Assembly: GCA_902362775.1 (NCBI GenBank)
Contig: CABIXV010000004.1
Coordinates: 215,035 to 279,034, forward strand
Direction of reading: 5' to 3'
DNA length: 64,000 nucleotides
Source of the DNA: Clostridiales bacterium
GTDB lineage: Bacteria > Bacillota > Clostridia > Oscillospirales > Oscillospiraceae
A program made the translations under genes and the position numbers. The notes under the pieces were generated by a model that was not told the DNA's origin, searched no databases, and saw nothing but the letters and a program-made list of their open reading frames with translations. This document shows positions 51,622 through 60,626 of this stretch, piece by piece. Position 1 is the first letter of the stretch, and every line of letters starts with the position of its first letter.

Positions 51622-53649
51622 GTGGGACGGATTCTGCTGCTGCTGGTCGCAATGCCTATTGTGTGCGGGCCGGTCAGCTATCTGGTCGGTCGAGTCTGGA
51701 AAAAGGCGAGGGATATCTTTGTCCAGTCTGCCGCCGCGCTGGAGCTTCTGCTGGTGCTGTCAATGGCCATGGGAGAGGACACCGCGGTCCGGTTGGACGG
51801 CTTTTGTGGGCTCGGCATCTCCTTTGCTTCCGGTGGGTTCCACTCGCTTATGGCCATGCTGACTGCTACGGGGTGGTTGGCGGCGACCATCCTGTCTGAC
51901 GAGTATTTTGCCCACATCAAAAGGCGGAACCGCTACTATCTGTTTTGGCTGGTCACATTAGGGGCTGCCATGGGCGTATTTTTATCTGCTGACTTGTACA
52001 CTACCTTCCTATTTTTTGAGGTCATGTCCTTTACCTCTTATGTGTCGGTGGTCCAGACAGAGGAGGAGGAGGCCCTGCGAGCCGGAGGCACCTATTTAGC
52101 GGTAGCTGTCATCGGCGGTCTGGTTACCTTGTCAGGGTTATTTCTCCTGCACTTCCAACTGGGTACCCTTCAAATTGACCAGCTGGCACAGGCGGCGGCA
52201 CAGGCTTCTGACCGTACCCTGCTCTGGGTGGGCGGCCTGCTGACCCTAGTGGGCTTTGGCGCCAAGGCGGGGGCGTTTCCGCTTCACATCTGGCTGCCCA
52301 CCGCCCATCCGGCTGCACCTGCCCCCGCCTCGGCGGTCCTGTCCGGTGTTATCACAAAGACAGGGATTTACGGGGTAGCTGTGCTGTCCACAACCCTGTT
52401 TCTCCATGACGGAAGCTGGGGCGCCATGCTGGCAGTCATCGGGGCCGTCACCATGGTTTTGGGGGCTGTGCTGGCCCTCTGCTCCGTGGACCTCAAAAGG
52501 ACACTGGCCTGCTCCTCAGTTTCCCAGATCGGTTTTATTTTGGTGGGGCTGGCGATGCAGTGTCTGCTGGGCAGCCATAACGCCCTGGCGGTGGACGGGA
52601 CGGTCCTCCATATCGTCAACCATTCGCTAATCAAGCTGGCGCTCTTCCCGGCTGCAGGCGTCATCCATCTGTCTACCCATTCCTTTGACCTGAACGATAT
52701 ACGGGGCTTTGGCCGAAATAAGCCCATGTTGGCCCTTATCATGGGGATCCCCATGCTCAGTCTGGCGGGGCTGCCCCTGCTCAACGGCTATGTGAGCAAA
52801 ACACTGCTCCACGAGAGCATCGTGGAATATATCCATCTGTCAGGAGAGCGGGCCTGGGCCTATACGGCGCTGGAGTGGCTGTTTCTTTTTGCGGGTGGGC
52901 TGACCTTGGCCTATATGCTGAAGCTGTTTCTCTGCATCTTTGTGGAGAGAAACCGGCTGCCCCAGGAGGTACTGGATAAAAAATGGCGCCGCCATGGCGG
53001 CTATATCGCTCCGGCCTCCGCGGCTGTTCTGCTGACATATGTGGGGGTGATGCTCCTCCTGGGCCTCCTTCCCGGCCATTTTATGGATAGGATCGCTGCC
53101 TTTGGCCGCTCCTTTTTCCAGGGAGCGGTGCCGTCTCACGCGGTAGATTACTTCTCTGTGGTCAATCTGAAGGGGGCGGCGATCTCACTGACCATCGGCC
53201 TGGTGGTCTACCTCCTGGTGGTGCGTACCCTGCTGATGCCCAAAGGAGAGAGCGGGAGAAGGTACTACCGAGACCCTATTCCAGGATGGCTCAATCTGGA
53301 GTACGGGCTGTACCGACCGCTCCTGAAATTTTCCACCCAGGTACTGCTGCTGGCGGCTGCCTTTGTGGACCGGGTGGGCTTCCGGCTTTTGTTCCGGGGA
53401 CTGCCTGCCTTGTTCCTAAGATGGAGCCGATGGCTGATCGACCGACGAAGCCGGCTGGTGAGCGCCCTTACGGGGCAGGAATATACACCACGGCCCAGCC
53501 TGGAACAGGTAGTGGATGACTCTAGCTTCGGCCTGTACGACGACCAGCCCCAGCGGGGGAATGGAGTCATGCGTTCGCTGGCCTTTGGCCTGATCCTGAC
53601 CGGACTTGGCCTGGTGTTCTCGATTCTATTCATTTTCTTGCACAGATAA
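51622..53649 (+). CDS. NuoL/MrpA-like antiporter subunit, paralog 4
   Basis: 675 residues. About 14 transmembrane helices with FFEVMSFTSYVSVVQ (helix 5 Glu) and FGAKAGAFPLHIWLPTAHPAAPAPASAVLSGVITKTG (helix 7/8 Lys). A longer C-terminal part has a further transmembrane helix, an amphipathic stretch starting PIPGWLNLEYGLY, and a last transmembrane helix, reminiscent of the NuoL/HyfB lateral extension. GTG start with GAGAGG. Last gene of the operon; a bidirectional terminator follows. Confidence 0.9.
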   Translation: MGRILLLLVAMPIVCGPVSYLVGRVWKKARDIFVQSAAALELLLVLSMAMGEDTAVRLDGFCGLGISFASGGFHSLMAMLTATGWLAATILSDEYFAHIKRRNRYYLFWLVTLGAAMGVFLSADLYTTFLFFEVMSFTSYVSVVQTEEEEALRAGGTYLAVAVIGGLVTLSGLFLLHFQLGTLQIDQLAQAAAQASDRTLLWVGGLLTLVGFGAKAGAFPLHIWLPTAHPAAPAPASAVLSGVITKTGIYGVAVLSTTLFLHDGSWGAMLAVIGAVTMVLGAVLALCSVDLKRTLACSSVSQIGFILVGLAMQCLLGSHNALAVDGTVLHIVNHSLIKLALFPAAGVIHLSTHSFDLNDIRGFGRNKPMLALIMGIPMLSLAGLPLLNGYVSKTLLHESIVEYIHLSGERAWAYTALEWLFLFAGGLTLAYMLKLFLCIFVERNRLPQEVLDKKWRRHGGYIAPASAAVLLTYVGVMLLLGLLPGHFMDRIAAFGRSFFQGAVPSHAVDYFSVVNLKGAAISLTIGLVVYLLVVRTLLMPKGESGRRYYRDPIPGWLNLEYGLYRPLLKFSTQVLLLAAAFVDRVGFRLLFRGLPALFLRWSRWLIDRRSRLVSALTGQEYTPRPSLEQVVDDSSFGLYDDQPQRGNGVMRSLAFGLILTGLGLVFSILFIFLHR

Positions 53650-53652
53650 AAA

Positions 53653-53693
53653 AGCGTCCTGTACCCAATCTGGATACAGGACGCTATCTTTAT
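53653..53693. terminator. Bidirectional terminator between the Mrp-like operon and the NSS transporter
   Basis: 11-bp perfect stem (53653-53663 with 53675-53685), with an A run on one side and TATCTTTATTT on the other, serving convergent genes. Confidence 0.85.
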
Positions 53694-53703
53694 TTGACTG
53701 AAA

Positions 53704-55131
53704 TCATGCGGGAGAAATAAAGGTGGTGACCTGGCCATACAGGATGAAGGCCATAGCCACAGGGGCCACAAAGCGGATACAGATGCTGAAGAAGGAATAC
53801 AGACCGTCCCCCATGGTATTTCCTTCTAAACTGACCTCGTTGCGGATGACCTTGGGGCCAATGACCCAGCCCACCAAGATAGACATGACCAAGGCCCCCA
53901 GAGGCATGGCCACGCCCTCAGAAATAAAGTCCATGAAGTCGAGCCAGGTGCCGCCCAGGGTCATACCAGTATCCTGGAAGGGAATCCAGAGTCCATTGGA
54001 GCCAAGCCCATCGGCGGCTACCAGAACAGCCTCCGCTAGCACGATGAGACAGGCGATCGCTACGATTCTGCTGCGCTTGGGCGACCTACCCTTGGCTACC
54101 TGATGGTCAATGACGAAGGTGACCAGCACCTCGACCAGGGCGATGGCGGAGGTGATAGCCGCCAGGGTGACAAACAGGAAGAAGAGAATACCAAAGATGG
54201 GGCCAAAGGCGCCCATAGAGTTAAAGACGTCCTGCATGGTGATGAACAGCAGTTTGGGACCGCTCAGTTCAGCACCCTCACCGCCCAGAGCGAAAGCGGC
54301 GGGGAGAACCGCAAGACCAGCCATAATGGCCACACAGGTATCAGAGATGATAATAATAAGGGAGTTTTTTACAAGGCTCTCCTTTTTGCTCAGGTAAGAA
54401 CCGTAAGTGACGGTGATACCCATAGCTAGGGATAAGGAGAAGAACATCTGGCCGCCAGCGGTGGAAAGTACCTTCAGGAAGCCCTGAACAGAGGAGAAGG
54501 GCTCCCAGTTGGGGGAAAACATGAACTTCAATCCCTCGAAAGCTCCGGGAAGTGTTACAGCCCGAATGATGACGATGAGCAGCATAATCGCCAAGGCAGG
54601 CATACCGATTTTGTTGAACTTTTCAATACCATCTTTGATGCCGCCGCGGATGATGAGGTAACAGATAGCGATGAAGAACACAGTAGAACCGATGGCCAAG
54701 GGCTGGTTACTGAGCATATCGGTAAAAGACTGTGCGCCGGAGATGCTGGACAGGGAAAATACCCCAATCAACTCGGCAAAGTTGAGGCACACATATTGGA
54801 TACAATAGGCGCCTAGAACGGTGTAGAAGCTTAGGATCAGCAGGGGAGAGATGATGGCTAGGAACCCCAAGAAGGTGCCCATGCCTCCAGCTACATTTTG
54901 ATAACTTACCAGGACGCTTTTGCCGCTCTTCCGGCCGATTGCCAGCTCGGTTAGCATGATGGGAAAGCCTACCAGGACAGCAAGGGCGATGTAGATGATC
55001 AGGAAGGGAAAGCCGCCGCTGGCACCCATCTTATAGGGAAACCCCCAGATGTTGCCCAGTCCGACAGCAGCGCCTACCGTAGCCATCAAAAACCCGATGT
55101 TACTGCCCCATTGTCCTCTGTGATGTTCCAT
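53704..55131 (-). CDS. Sodium-dependent transporter, NSS (neurotransmitter:sodium symporter) family
   Basis: 475 residues, about 11-12 transmembrane helices. Helix 1 reads VGAAVGLGNIWGFPYKMG, followed by GGFPFLIIYIALAVLVGFPIMLTELAIGRKSGKS and the helix 6/8 region (FFSLSLAMGITVTYGSYL, GLAVLPAAFAL). Such proteins take up amino acids with Na+. The arginine that forms the extracellular gate in LeuT (Arg30) is Gly30 here. The start at 55131 has GGAGG on the minus strand. It sits convergent to the Mrp-like operon, which could set the Na+ gradient. Confidence 0.93.
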   Translation of the reverse strand: MEHHRGQWGSNIGFLMATVGAAVGLGNIWGFPYKMGASGGFPFLIIYIALAVLVGFPIMLTELAIGRKSGKSVLVSYQNVAGGMGTFLGFLAIISPLLILSFYTVLGAYCIQYVCLNFAELIGVFSLSSISGAQSFTDMLSNQPLAIGSTVFFIAICYLIIRGGIKDGIEKFNKIGMPALAIMLLIVIIRAVTLPGAFEGLKFMFSPNWEPFSSVQGFLKVLSTAGGQMFFSLSLAMGITVTYGSYLSKKESLVKNSLIIIISDTCVAIMAGLAVLPAAFALGGEGAELSGPKLLFITMQDVFNSMGAFGPIFGILFFLFVTLAAITSAIALVEVLVTFVIDHQVAKGRSPKRSRIVAIACLIVLAEAVLVAADGLGSNGLWIPFQDTGMTLGGTWLDFMDFISEGVAMPLGALVMSILVGWVIGPKVIRNEVSLEGNTMGDGLYSFFSICIRFVAPVAMAFILYGQVTTFISPA

Positions 55132-55182
55132 AATGATCCTCCCATTCTCTATAAATATCCCTTACAACACATCCTGAAATAG

Positions 55183-55224
55183 AATGTTAAAAAACATTGT
55201 AACAGAATATGAAAGACGTGTCAA
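55183..55224 (-). promoter_or_regulatory. NSS transporter promoter with overlapping inverted repeat
   Basis: On the minus strand: TTGACA (55224-55219), 17-nt spacer, TACAAT (55201-55196). AATGTT-AAAA-AACATT (55183-55198) lies over the -10 and just past it, a candidate repressor site. Confidence 0.75.
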
Positions 55225-55290
55225 TGTAGAATTGCATTTTTATAGGGATGGGAAGCGTTAGAAGGAGACGGAAAAATCGACTGTTCCCTG

Positions 55291-55318
55291 TTGCCTTTTT
55301 TGATAGCTGATATATAAT
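55291..55318 (+). promoter_or_regulatory. Malic enzyme promoter
   Basis: TTGCCT (55291-55296), 16-nt spacer, TATAAT (55313-55318). Confidence 0.6.
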
Positions 55319-55374
55319 AAAAACAGAGACGGCTGTCCACATTCCAGCCGCATGAGAGAAGGAGAGAGAACACT

Positions 55375-56547
55375 ATGGACTACGCGAAGGAGAGCCTCCG
55401 CCTCCACCAGCAGTGGGGGGGAAAAATAGAGGTAGTGGCTACTGTACCCGCTAATGACCAGGAGTCTCTGTCCCTGGCCTATACGCCCGGTGTGGCTCAA
55501 CCGTGCCTAGCCATCCGTGACAATATTGACAGGAGCTATGAATTGACCAGGCGTCACAACCTGTGCGCCGTCATCACCGATGGTTCGGCGGTTCTGGGGT
55601 TAGGAGATATTGGTCCGGAGGCCGGAATGCCCGTCATGGAGGGCAAATGTGTCCTGTTCAAGACCTTTGGCGGGATAGACGCCTTTCCCCTATGTGTCAA
55701 GACTCAGGACGTAGATGAATTTGTCCAGACGGTGTATAACATCTCCGGCTCCTTTGGGGGCATCAATCTGGAAGACATTGCCGCGCCCCGATGCTTTGAG
55801 ATCGAACGGAAGCTGAAGGAGAAGTGTGATATCCCGGTCTTTCACGACGACCAGCACGGCACCGCCATCATCGCCTTGGCCGGACTGACCAACGCCCTGA
55901 AGGTAGTGGGGAAGAACAAGGAGGAGGTGCGCGTCGTCTTTTCCGGCGCCGGCTCGGCGGCCATCTCCATTACGAGGCTGCTCCTTCTGGCCGGCTACCG
56001 GGATATCACGCTGTGCGACAAATTCGGGGCCATCTACCAGGGCTGCCCTCAGCTGAACTGGGCCCAGCAGGAGATTGCCAAGGTGACCAATCTTGAGGGA
56101 CGACGGGGGAATTTGGCGGACCTGCTGGTGGGCGCTGATGTGTTTATCGGCGTATCTGCCCCCGGCCTTGTAACTCCGGACATGGTTCGGACGATGGAGC
56201 GGGACGCCATCGTCTTTGCCTGTGCCAACCCTACACCGGAGATATTCCCGGATGACGCACGGTTGGGAGGCGCCCGTGTGGTGTCTACCGGACGAAGCGA
56301 TTTTCCAAACCAGATCAACAATGTACTGGCCTTCCCCGGTGTGTTCCGGGGTGCCTTTGACGTGCGGGCCAGAGATATCAATGAGGAGATGAAGATGGCT
56401 GCGGCCCAGGCCCTGGCCGGCTTGATTTCCGAGGAAGAGCTCTCGGAGGACTATATCATCCCGAAACCCTTTGACCCCAGAGTGGTGCCGGCGGTGGCAG
56501 AGGCGGTAGCGGAGGCGGCCCGCCGCACCGGGGTAGCCCGCATCTGA
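55375..56547 (+). CDS. NAD(P)-dependent malic enzyme
   Basis: 390 residues of the short bacterial type. Seen: [70 protein letters not shown] (metal site) and [16 protein letters not shown] (dinucleotide loop). It decarboxylates malate to pyruvate in the cytoplasm, making NADH or NADPH. GAAGGAGAGAG precedes the start. Monocistronic. Confidence 0.96.
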   Translation: MDYAKESLRLHQQWGGKIEVVATVPANDQESLSLAYTPGVAQPCLAIRDNIDRSYELTRRHNLCAVITDGSAVLGLGDIGPEAGMPVMEGKCVLFKTFGGIDAFPLCVKTQDVDEFVQTVYNISGSFGGINLEDIAAPRCFEIERKLKEKCDIPVFHDDQHGTAIIALAGLTNALKVVGKNKEEVRVVFSGAGSAAISITRLLLLAGYRDITLCDKFGAIYQGCPQLNWAQQEIAKVTNLEGRRGNLADLLVGADVFIGVSAPGLVTPDMVRTMERDAIVFACANPTPEIFPDDARLGGARVVSTGRSDFPNQINNVLAFPGVFRGAFDVRARDINEEMKMAAAQALAGLISEEELSEDYIIPKPFDPRVVPAVAEAVAEAARRTGVARI

Positions 56548-56562
56548 ACCAGAATAGGGAGG

Positions 56563-56598
56563 GCGGTCCGCTGAAAATGGCGGGCCGCTCTCCTTTTC
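56563..56598 (+). terminator. Malic enzyme terminator
   Basis: Stem GCGGTCCGC (56563-56571) with GCGGGCCGC (56580-56588), one G-U pair, then TCTCCTTTT. Confidence 0.7.
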
Positions 56599-56636
56599 CA
56601 TATCCAAAGGTGAATGGACGGAGGGGCCGCTGGGCC

Positions 56637-56665
56637 TTGATTTTGCGGGAGGCAGTCGATATAAT
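56637..56665 (+). promoter_or_regulatory. Promoter of the MoxR-DUF58 operon
   Basis: TTGATT (56637-56642), 17-nt spacer, TATAAT (56660-56665). Confidence 0.7.
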
Positions 56666-56757
56666 AATACCATTATAATACATACTATTGACCTGCTGCG
56701 CGAGGCAGGTACCCGGAGCACCCCGAAGAGGCGTATTGATATAAAAGGAGCAGAGCT

Positions 56758-57717
56758 ATGGATATCCGCAAGCTGTCACAGAACATCCAGGAAGAAACAG
56801 AAAAGATCATCGTAGGAAAATCGGACCGGATCAGACTGATCGTGATGTCGATTCTGGCCAATGGACATATCCTGCTGGATGATCTGCCCGGCGTGGGAAA
56901 GACCACCCTGGTTAAGACCATCTCCATCGCCTTGGGCTGTCAGTCTGGACGAATCCAGTTTGTCCCGGATCTGCTGCCCAGCGATATCATCGGTATGCGG
57001 ATATACAATCAAAAAACCGGGGATTTTGAGCTGCGCCAGGGGCCGGTAATGACCAATCTCCTGCTGGCGGACGAGATCAACCGTGCCATTCCCCGCACTC
57101 AGTCCGCCCTGCTGGAAGCCATGGAGGAGCGGCAGATCTCCATCGACGGCGAGCAGTTCCCTCTGCCCGCCCCTTTCCTGGTGCTGGCTACTCAGAACCC
57201 GGTGGAGTCGGAGAGTACCTTCCGGCTCCCTGCGGCCCAGATGGACCGCTTCCTTATCCGCATCAGCATGGGTTACCCAACTCCGAAGGAGGAACGGCGG
57301 ATGCTCCGTAATTTGGGGGACGAGATCCCCTTTGACCAGGTGCGGCCGGTCACCAATGCCCAGGAGATGGTGGAGGCCCAGCGGCAGATCAGCCAGGTAC
57401 ACCTGTCCGACGCGGTGGCCGATTACATCGTGGCGCTGGCCGCCGCCACCCGAAGCCATCCCCAACTGAAGATGGGGGCAAGCCCCAGGGCCACCCGGGG
57501 GCTCTACCGGGCGGCAAAGGTCTGGGCCGCCATGGAGGGCCGGGATTTCGTGACGCCGGACGACGTAAAGACACTGGCCGCCCCAGTGCTGGAGCACCGC
57601 CTGATCCTGGACAGCGGGGCCCGATTCTCCGGCGTATCTGTGTCCGCCATCTTGGACGATGTGCTGGAACGGCTCCAGGGAGCGCCAGAGCTGGAAGCAG
57701 TCGCCCATGAAAAATAA
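56758..57717 (+). CDS. MoxR family AAA+ ATPase
   Basis: 319 residues. Walker A GVGKTTLVKTI (LLDDLPGVGKTTLV), Walker B LLADEINRA, sensor ATQNPVESESTFRLPAAQMDRFL and a C-terminal lid. MoxR proteins are chaperone-like and paired with DUF58 partners. AAAAGGAG precedes the ATG. The stop overlaps the next start by 11 nt, so the two are coupled. Confidence 0.95.
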   Translation: MDIRKLSQNIQEETEKIIVGKSDRIRLIVMSILANGHILLDDLPGVGKTTLVKTISIALGCQSGRIQFVPDLLPSDIIGMRIYNQKTGDFELRQGPVMTNLLLADEINRAIPRTQSALLEAMEERQISIDGEQFPLPAPFLVLATQNPVESESTFRLPAAQMDRFLIRISMGYPTPKEERRMLRNLGDEIPFDQVRPVTNAQEMVEAQRQISQVHLSDAVADYIVALAAATRSHPQLKMGASPRATRGLYRAAKVWAAMEGRDFVTPDDVKTLAAPVLEHRLILDSGARFSGVSVSAILDDVLERLQGAPELEAVAHEK

Positions 57718-58987
57718 GCTGGTATTCAGCCGCTCTAGCCTTCTGGTGTCTATCCCGGTTATAGCGACATCGGCTCTGCTGTGTGTGCTGGCCGCCTTTT
57801 TTGGACAGAGTGCCCTGGCCAGTGTCCTCATGTTCCTGTTCCTTCTTGCGGCAGTTTCCCGGATATGGGCTTTCGCCTCCGCACGAAAGGTGTCCATCCA
57901 GGTGACCAATCGGAGCGGCGGCTTGTTCCCTGGGGAAGAGACGACCTTTGATATCGAGGTATGCAACAACAAGTTTCTGCCTGTGGTATGGCTGGAGGTA
58001 TTTTTTCCTCTGTCCAGAAACCTCTGCCTAAAGCCGGAGAACAGCCGCAAGCCCGACGATTGGGAGATGACCGCCCTGGAGGAAGAGGGGGCTTCCACCC
58101 AACTGGTGGGAGAGAAGCGGCTGACCATGTTTCTCTGGTATGAGCGGCTGCGCTTCTCCTCCAGGTGGACGGCGGAGCGCCGGGGCGTCTATTCCACACA
58201 AGGGTGGCGACTGAGGACGGGGGACGGTTTTGGACTAAGTCAGGTAGAGTGCCTCATTCCCAAAGAGGACGCACGGCAGTTTTTTGTCTACCCAAGGCTG
58301 GTCCGGGTGGTCCCGGACCTGTTCCTGCGCAACTTGTGGAACGCGGATACCGGGACCAGGGGCGTCGTGGAGGACCTGACGGTGATCCGCTCCACCCGGA
58401 ACTACATGACCACCGACTCCCTGAAGCATATCAACTGGCGTCTGGCCGCACGGGGGCTGCCTTTGTCCGTCAATGTGTATGAGGATATTTTGCCCAAAAA
58501 TGTCCACTTCCTCCTGGACGGGGAGAGCTTTGGAGGGAACGTCCCCCATTGGGAAGAGTTGGAGGAAACTTTGAGTATCCTGGCCTCTGAATTCGTCCTG
58601 CTGGCTGACTACCAGGTTCAATGCGGCCTGAGCCTCTGCCGGGGTCTCAGCGGCAGGGCGGTCAATCTGTTTGCTGTCAGCCATGTGGAGGAGCTGCTCT
58701 GCGCCCTGGCCGCCTACGAGCCCTGTGCGCGGGTGCGCAAAGAGGACGGGGGGGAGTTTATCCTCCAGCAGCCGGTCTTTGACCAGGGCCCCATCTACGA
58801 GAGCGCCCAGAAGGTGGGCCGCTTCTATTACATCGCCTATGATACGGCATGCCTGGGGGACCGGGGACTGCTGCGCCGGCTGGGAGAGGAATGTACCTCG
58901 GTGCTGACCTACCGGGAGCCGGAGCCGTTTGGAGAATTTGAGCTGGTCTGTCTGTCCAGCCTGAGGGAGGGACCTGTCCATGGATGA
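57707..58987 (+). CDS. DUF58 domain-containing protein
   Basis: 426 residues. Two N-terminal transmembrane helices (about residues 10-52), a beta-rich domain (VTNRSGGLFPGEETTFDIEVCNN), then the DUF58 core, GVVEDLTVIRSTRNYMTTDSLKHINWRLAARG. It lacks a visible MIDAS-type DxSxS stretch and instead has FLLDGESFGG. It is the standard partner of MoxR ATPases. The start overlaps the moxR-like end; the end overlaps the third gene. Confidence 0.88.
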   Translation: MKNKLVFSRSSLLVSIPVIATSALLCVLAAFFGQSALASVLMFLFLLAAVSRIWAFASARKVSIQVTNRSGGLFPGEETTFDIEVCNNKFLPVVWLEVFFPLSRNLCLKPENSRKPDDWEMTALEEEGASTQLVGEKRLTMFLWYERLRFSSRWTAERRGVYSTQGWRLRTGDGFGLSQVECLIPKEDARQFFVYPRLVRVVPDLFLRNLWNADTGTRGVVEDLTVIRSTRNYMTTDSLKHINWRLAARGLPLSVNVYEDILPKNVHFLLDGESFGGNVPHWEELEETLSILASEFVLLADYQVQCGLSLCRGLSGRAVNLFAVSHVEELLCALAAYEPCARVRKEDGGEFILQQPVFDQGPIYESAQKVGRFYYIAYDTACLGDRGLLRRLGEECTSVLTYREPEPFGEFELVCLSSLREGPVHG

Positions 58988-60320
58988 GCGGCGGACCTTC
59001 TCATCGCTGGTGCTCCAGTTCACTCTGGCGGCCAACCTGTGCACCTTTTTCTATTTGATGACCCTGTCCACCAGAACACCCAATGGATACTATCCGCTGT
59101 CGATGCTGGTCTACTCTCCTGCTGTTTATCTGTTGAACAAGCTGTTTTTGAGCAGGCCACAGACTATGAGGAGACTGGTGTTGCTGAATACAGCGGTGGG
59201 AGCCCTTTTTTTCCTGTCTATTCTTCTGCTGGGAGAGCAGAAGGAGATGCTGCTGCTGGTATTTGCCGCGGGATTCTGTCTCTGGATAACCATGAAGGGG
59301 GGATACCGAAGTCTCCACGCACCTACACTCCACGAAATGATACTGAGTCTGGATACAAGCGCCGTAATGCTGGTCCTCCTGATGGGTTACACCTCGATCA
59401 TGGGGAGCGGTATCCTATGGGTACTGCCTGGAGCGGCCGGCTTTGCCGCCGCCTGCTTGGGCGTAGCGGCCAGGCGGATGTATGGCCCAATCACAATCAA
59501 GGGCTGGGCTCTCTTGGGGATTGCCTTTGTGGGCATTTTTGGACTGATGGTTTTGCTGGTAGGAGTGGCGGCAGCCCCGGCCGGAGAGGGGATCGTGATG
59601 CTGTGGAATGGGCTGGTTACCATGGCAAAGGGAGTATTGGCCCTGCTGTGGCGGCTGCTTCTGTTTTTGTCTTCTCTGCTGCCGGAGATGGCCGCCGGGG
59701 ATTTGGAGGAGCCCTATGCACAGATCCAGTTGCCGGAGGAGGAGCTTGTTCAGGCGGAAGCCAACCCTGTGTTGACCATCATCCTTCTGGTGCTGGCGGC
59801 GGTGGCGCTCCTCCTTTTCCTGGCGTGGCTGTTAAGGCTGATGGGACGGCTGAAAATTGGTGGGAGGAAGGTGCCGAAGGCTGAAAAGGCACCTCAGCGC
59901 CGCCGTATCTCCCTGTGGAGTGGGCTGAAGCGGCTGCTAGAGAGCTGGAGAACCCGGATTCGTCTGCATCTGTTCCTGACACGTCACCGGGACACCCCTG
60001 TGGGGATGTTTTACGGCCTGGTCCGCCGCTGCCGACTCAGCCCCTGGCGTAAGCGGACTGGGGAAACGCCACGGGAATTCTTGCTCCGTCTGCGCCGAAG
60101 CGCAGGGGAGGACCTGGAGTTGGCCGCGGCCCTGGATGGACTGATTCCTGCGGTAGAGACAGCCCTTTACAGCCCTGCCGGCCGGAGCGACACTGTGGCC
60201 CAGGCTGGGCTAATCCGCCGCCGGATCGGGCGGGCTGTACGGGGACAGTTCCTGCGGGATAGCTGGTCTTCTGTCCGAAGGCTGAGAAAACCCGGTGTTG
60301 ACAAAGGGACAAAACTGTGA
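58980..60320 (+). CDS. Membrane protein with DUF4129-like C-terminus (MoxR/DUF58 partner)
   Basis: 446 residues. Six or seven transmembrane helices (about residues 10-215), a periplasm-facing or loop stretch (AAGDLEEPYAQIQLPEEELVQ), another helix near residues 262-282, then a basic cytosolic tail with KRTGETPREFLLRLRR, the DUF4129-type motif. In many bacteria the third gene is a transglutaminase with this tail; here the transglutaminase core is missing. Function is unknown. Confidence 0.7.
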   Translation: MDERRTFSSLVLQFTLAANLCTFFYLMTLSTRTPNGYYPLSMLVYSPAVYLLNKLFLSRPQTMRRLVLLNTAVGALFFLSILLLGEQKEMLLLVFAAGFCLWITMKGGYRSLHAPTLHEMILSLDTSAVMLVLLMGYTSIMGSGILWVLPGAAGFAAACLGVAARRMYGPITIKGWALLGIAFVGIFGLMVLLVGVAAAPAGEGIVMLWNGLVTMAKGVLALLWRLLLFLSSLLPEMAAGDLEEPYAQIQLPEEELVQAEANPVLTIILLVLAAVALLLFLAWLLRLMGRLKIGGRKVPKAEKAPQRRRISLWSGLKRLLESWRTRIRLHLFLTRHRDTPVGMFYGLVRRCRLSPWRKRTGETPREFLLRLRRSAGEDLELAAALDGLIPAVETALYSPAGRSDTVAQAGLIRRRIGRAVRGQFLRDSWSSVRRLRKPGVDKGTKL

Positions 60321-60326
60321 TACATT
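60298..60326 (+). promoter_or_regulatory. Tyr T-box promoter
   Basis: TTGACA (60298-60303), 17-nt spacer, TACATT (60321-60326). It overlaps the end of the previous gene. Confidence 0.8.
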
Positions 60327-60332
60327 TGGCAC

Positions 60333-60600
60333 ACTGCGGAGATGAGGAAGAGTAGCAGAGGCAATTCCTGCCCAGAGAGCCCCCGGATCGGTGCAACGGG
60401 GGAGAGGAAGCTTTTGTGAATACCCCTCGGAGCAGCCGCCTGAACCGCCGAGAACGGCCTAGTAGGGGACAGGCCGGAGAGCGCCCGTTACAGCGCTGGA
60501 GTCATGTACTCCGAGAGGCTTCCGCCGCGAGGTGAAAGCATACCAGAGGTGGTACCGCATTTTCATGCCCTCTGTCCAATTTGGACAGAGGGCTTTCCTC
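60333..60600 (+). ncRNA. T-box leader, tyrosine specific
   Basis: The leader has a stem I with AGAGAG (AG bulge) and a specifier loop GTGAA-TAC, giving the Tyr codon TAC at 60421-60423. The T-box sequence AGAGGTGGTACCGC is at 60545-60558; its TGGT bulge is complementary to the ACCA end of tRNA-Tyr. A terminator helix, GCCCTCTGTCCA (60567-60578) with its complement (60582-60593), then TTTCC follows. Uncharged tRNA-Tyr would allow read-through into the EamA gene and tyrS. Confidence 0.93.
60567..60598 (+). terminator. T-box terminator hairpin
   Basis: 12-bp perfect stem with loop ATT and a T-rich tail. It can be replaced by an antiterminator when tRNA-Tyr is uncharged. Confidence 0.85.
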
Positions 60601-60626
60601 ATATCAGAGCAGAGAGGAGACTACGC

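Noticed and set aside
60504..60626. Longer EamA reading frame from 60504
   Set aside because: The extension runs through the T-box and terminator; ATG 60627 has a good ribosome site and the usual N-terminus.
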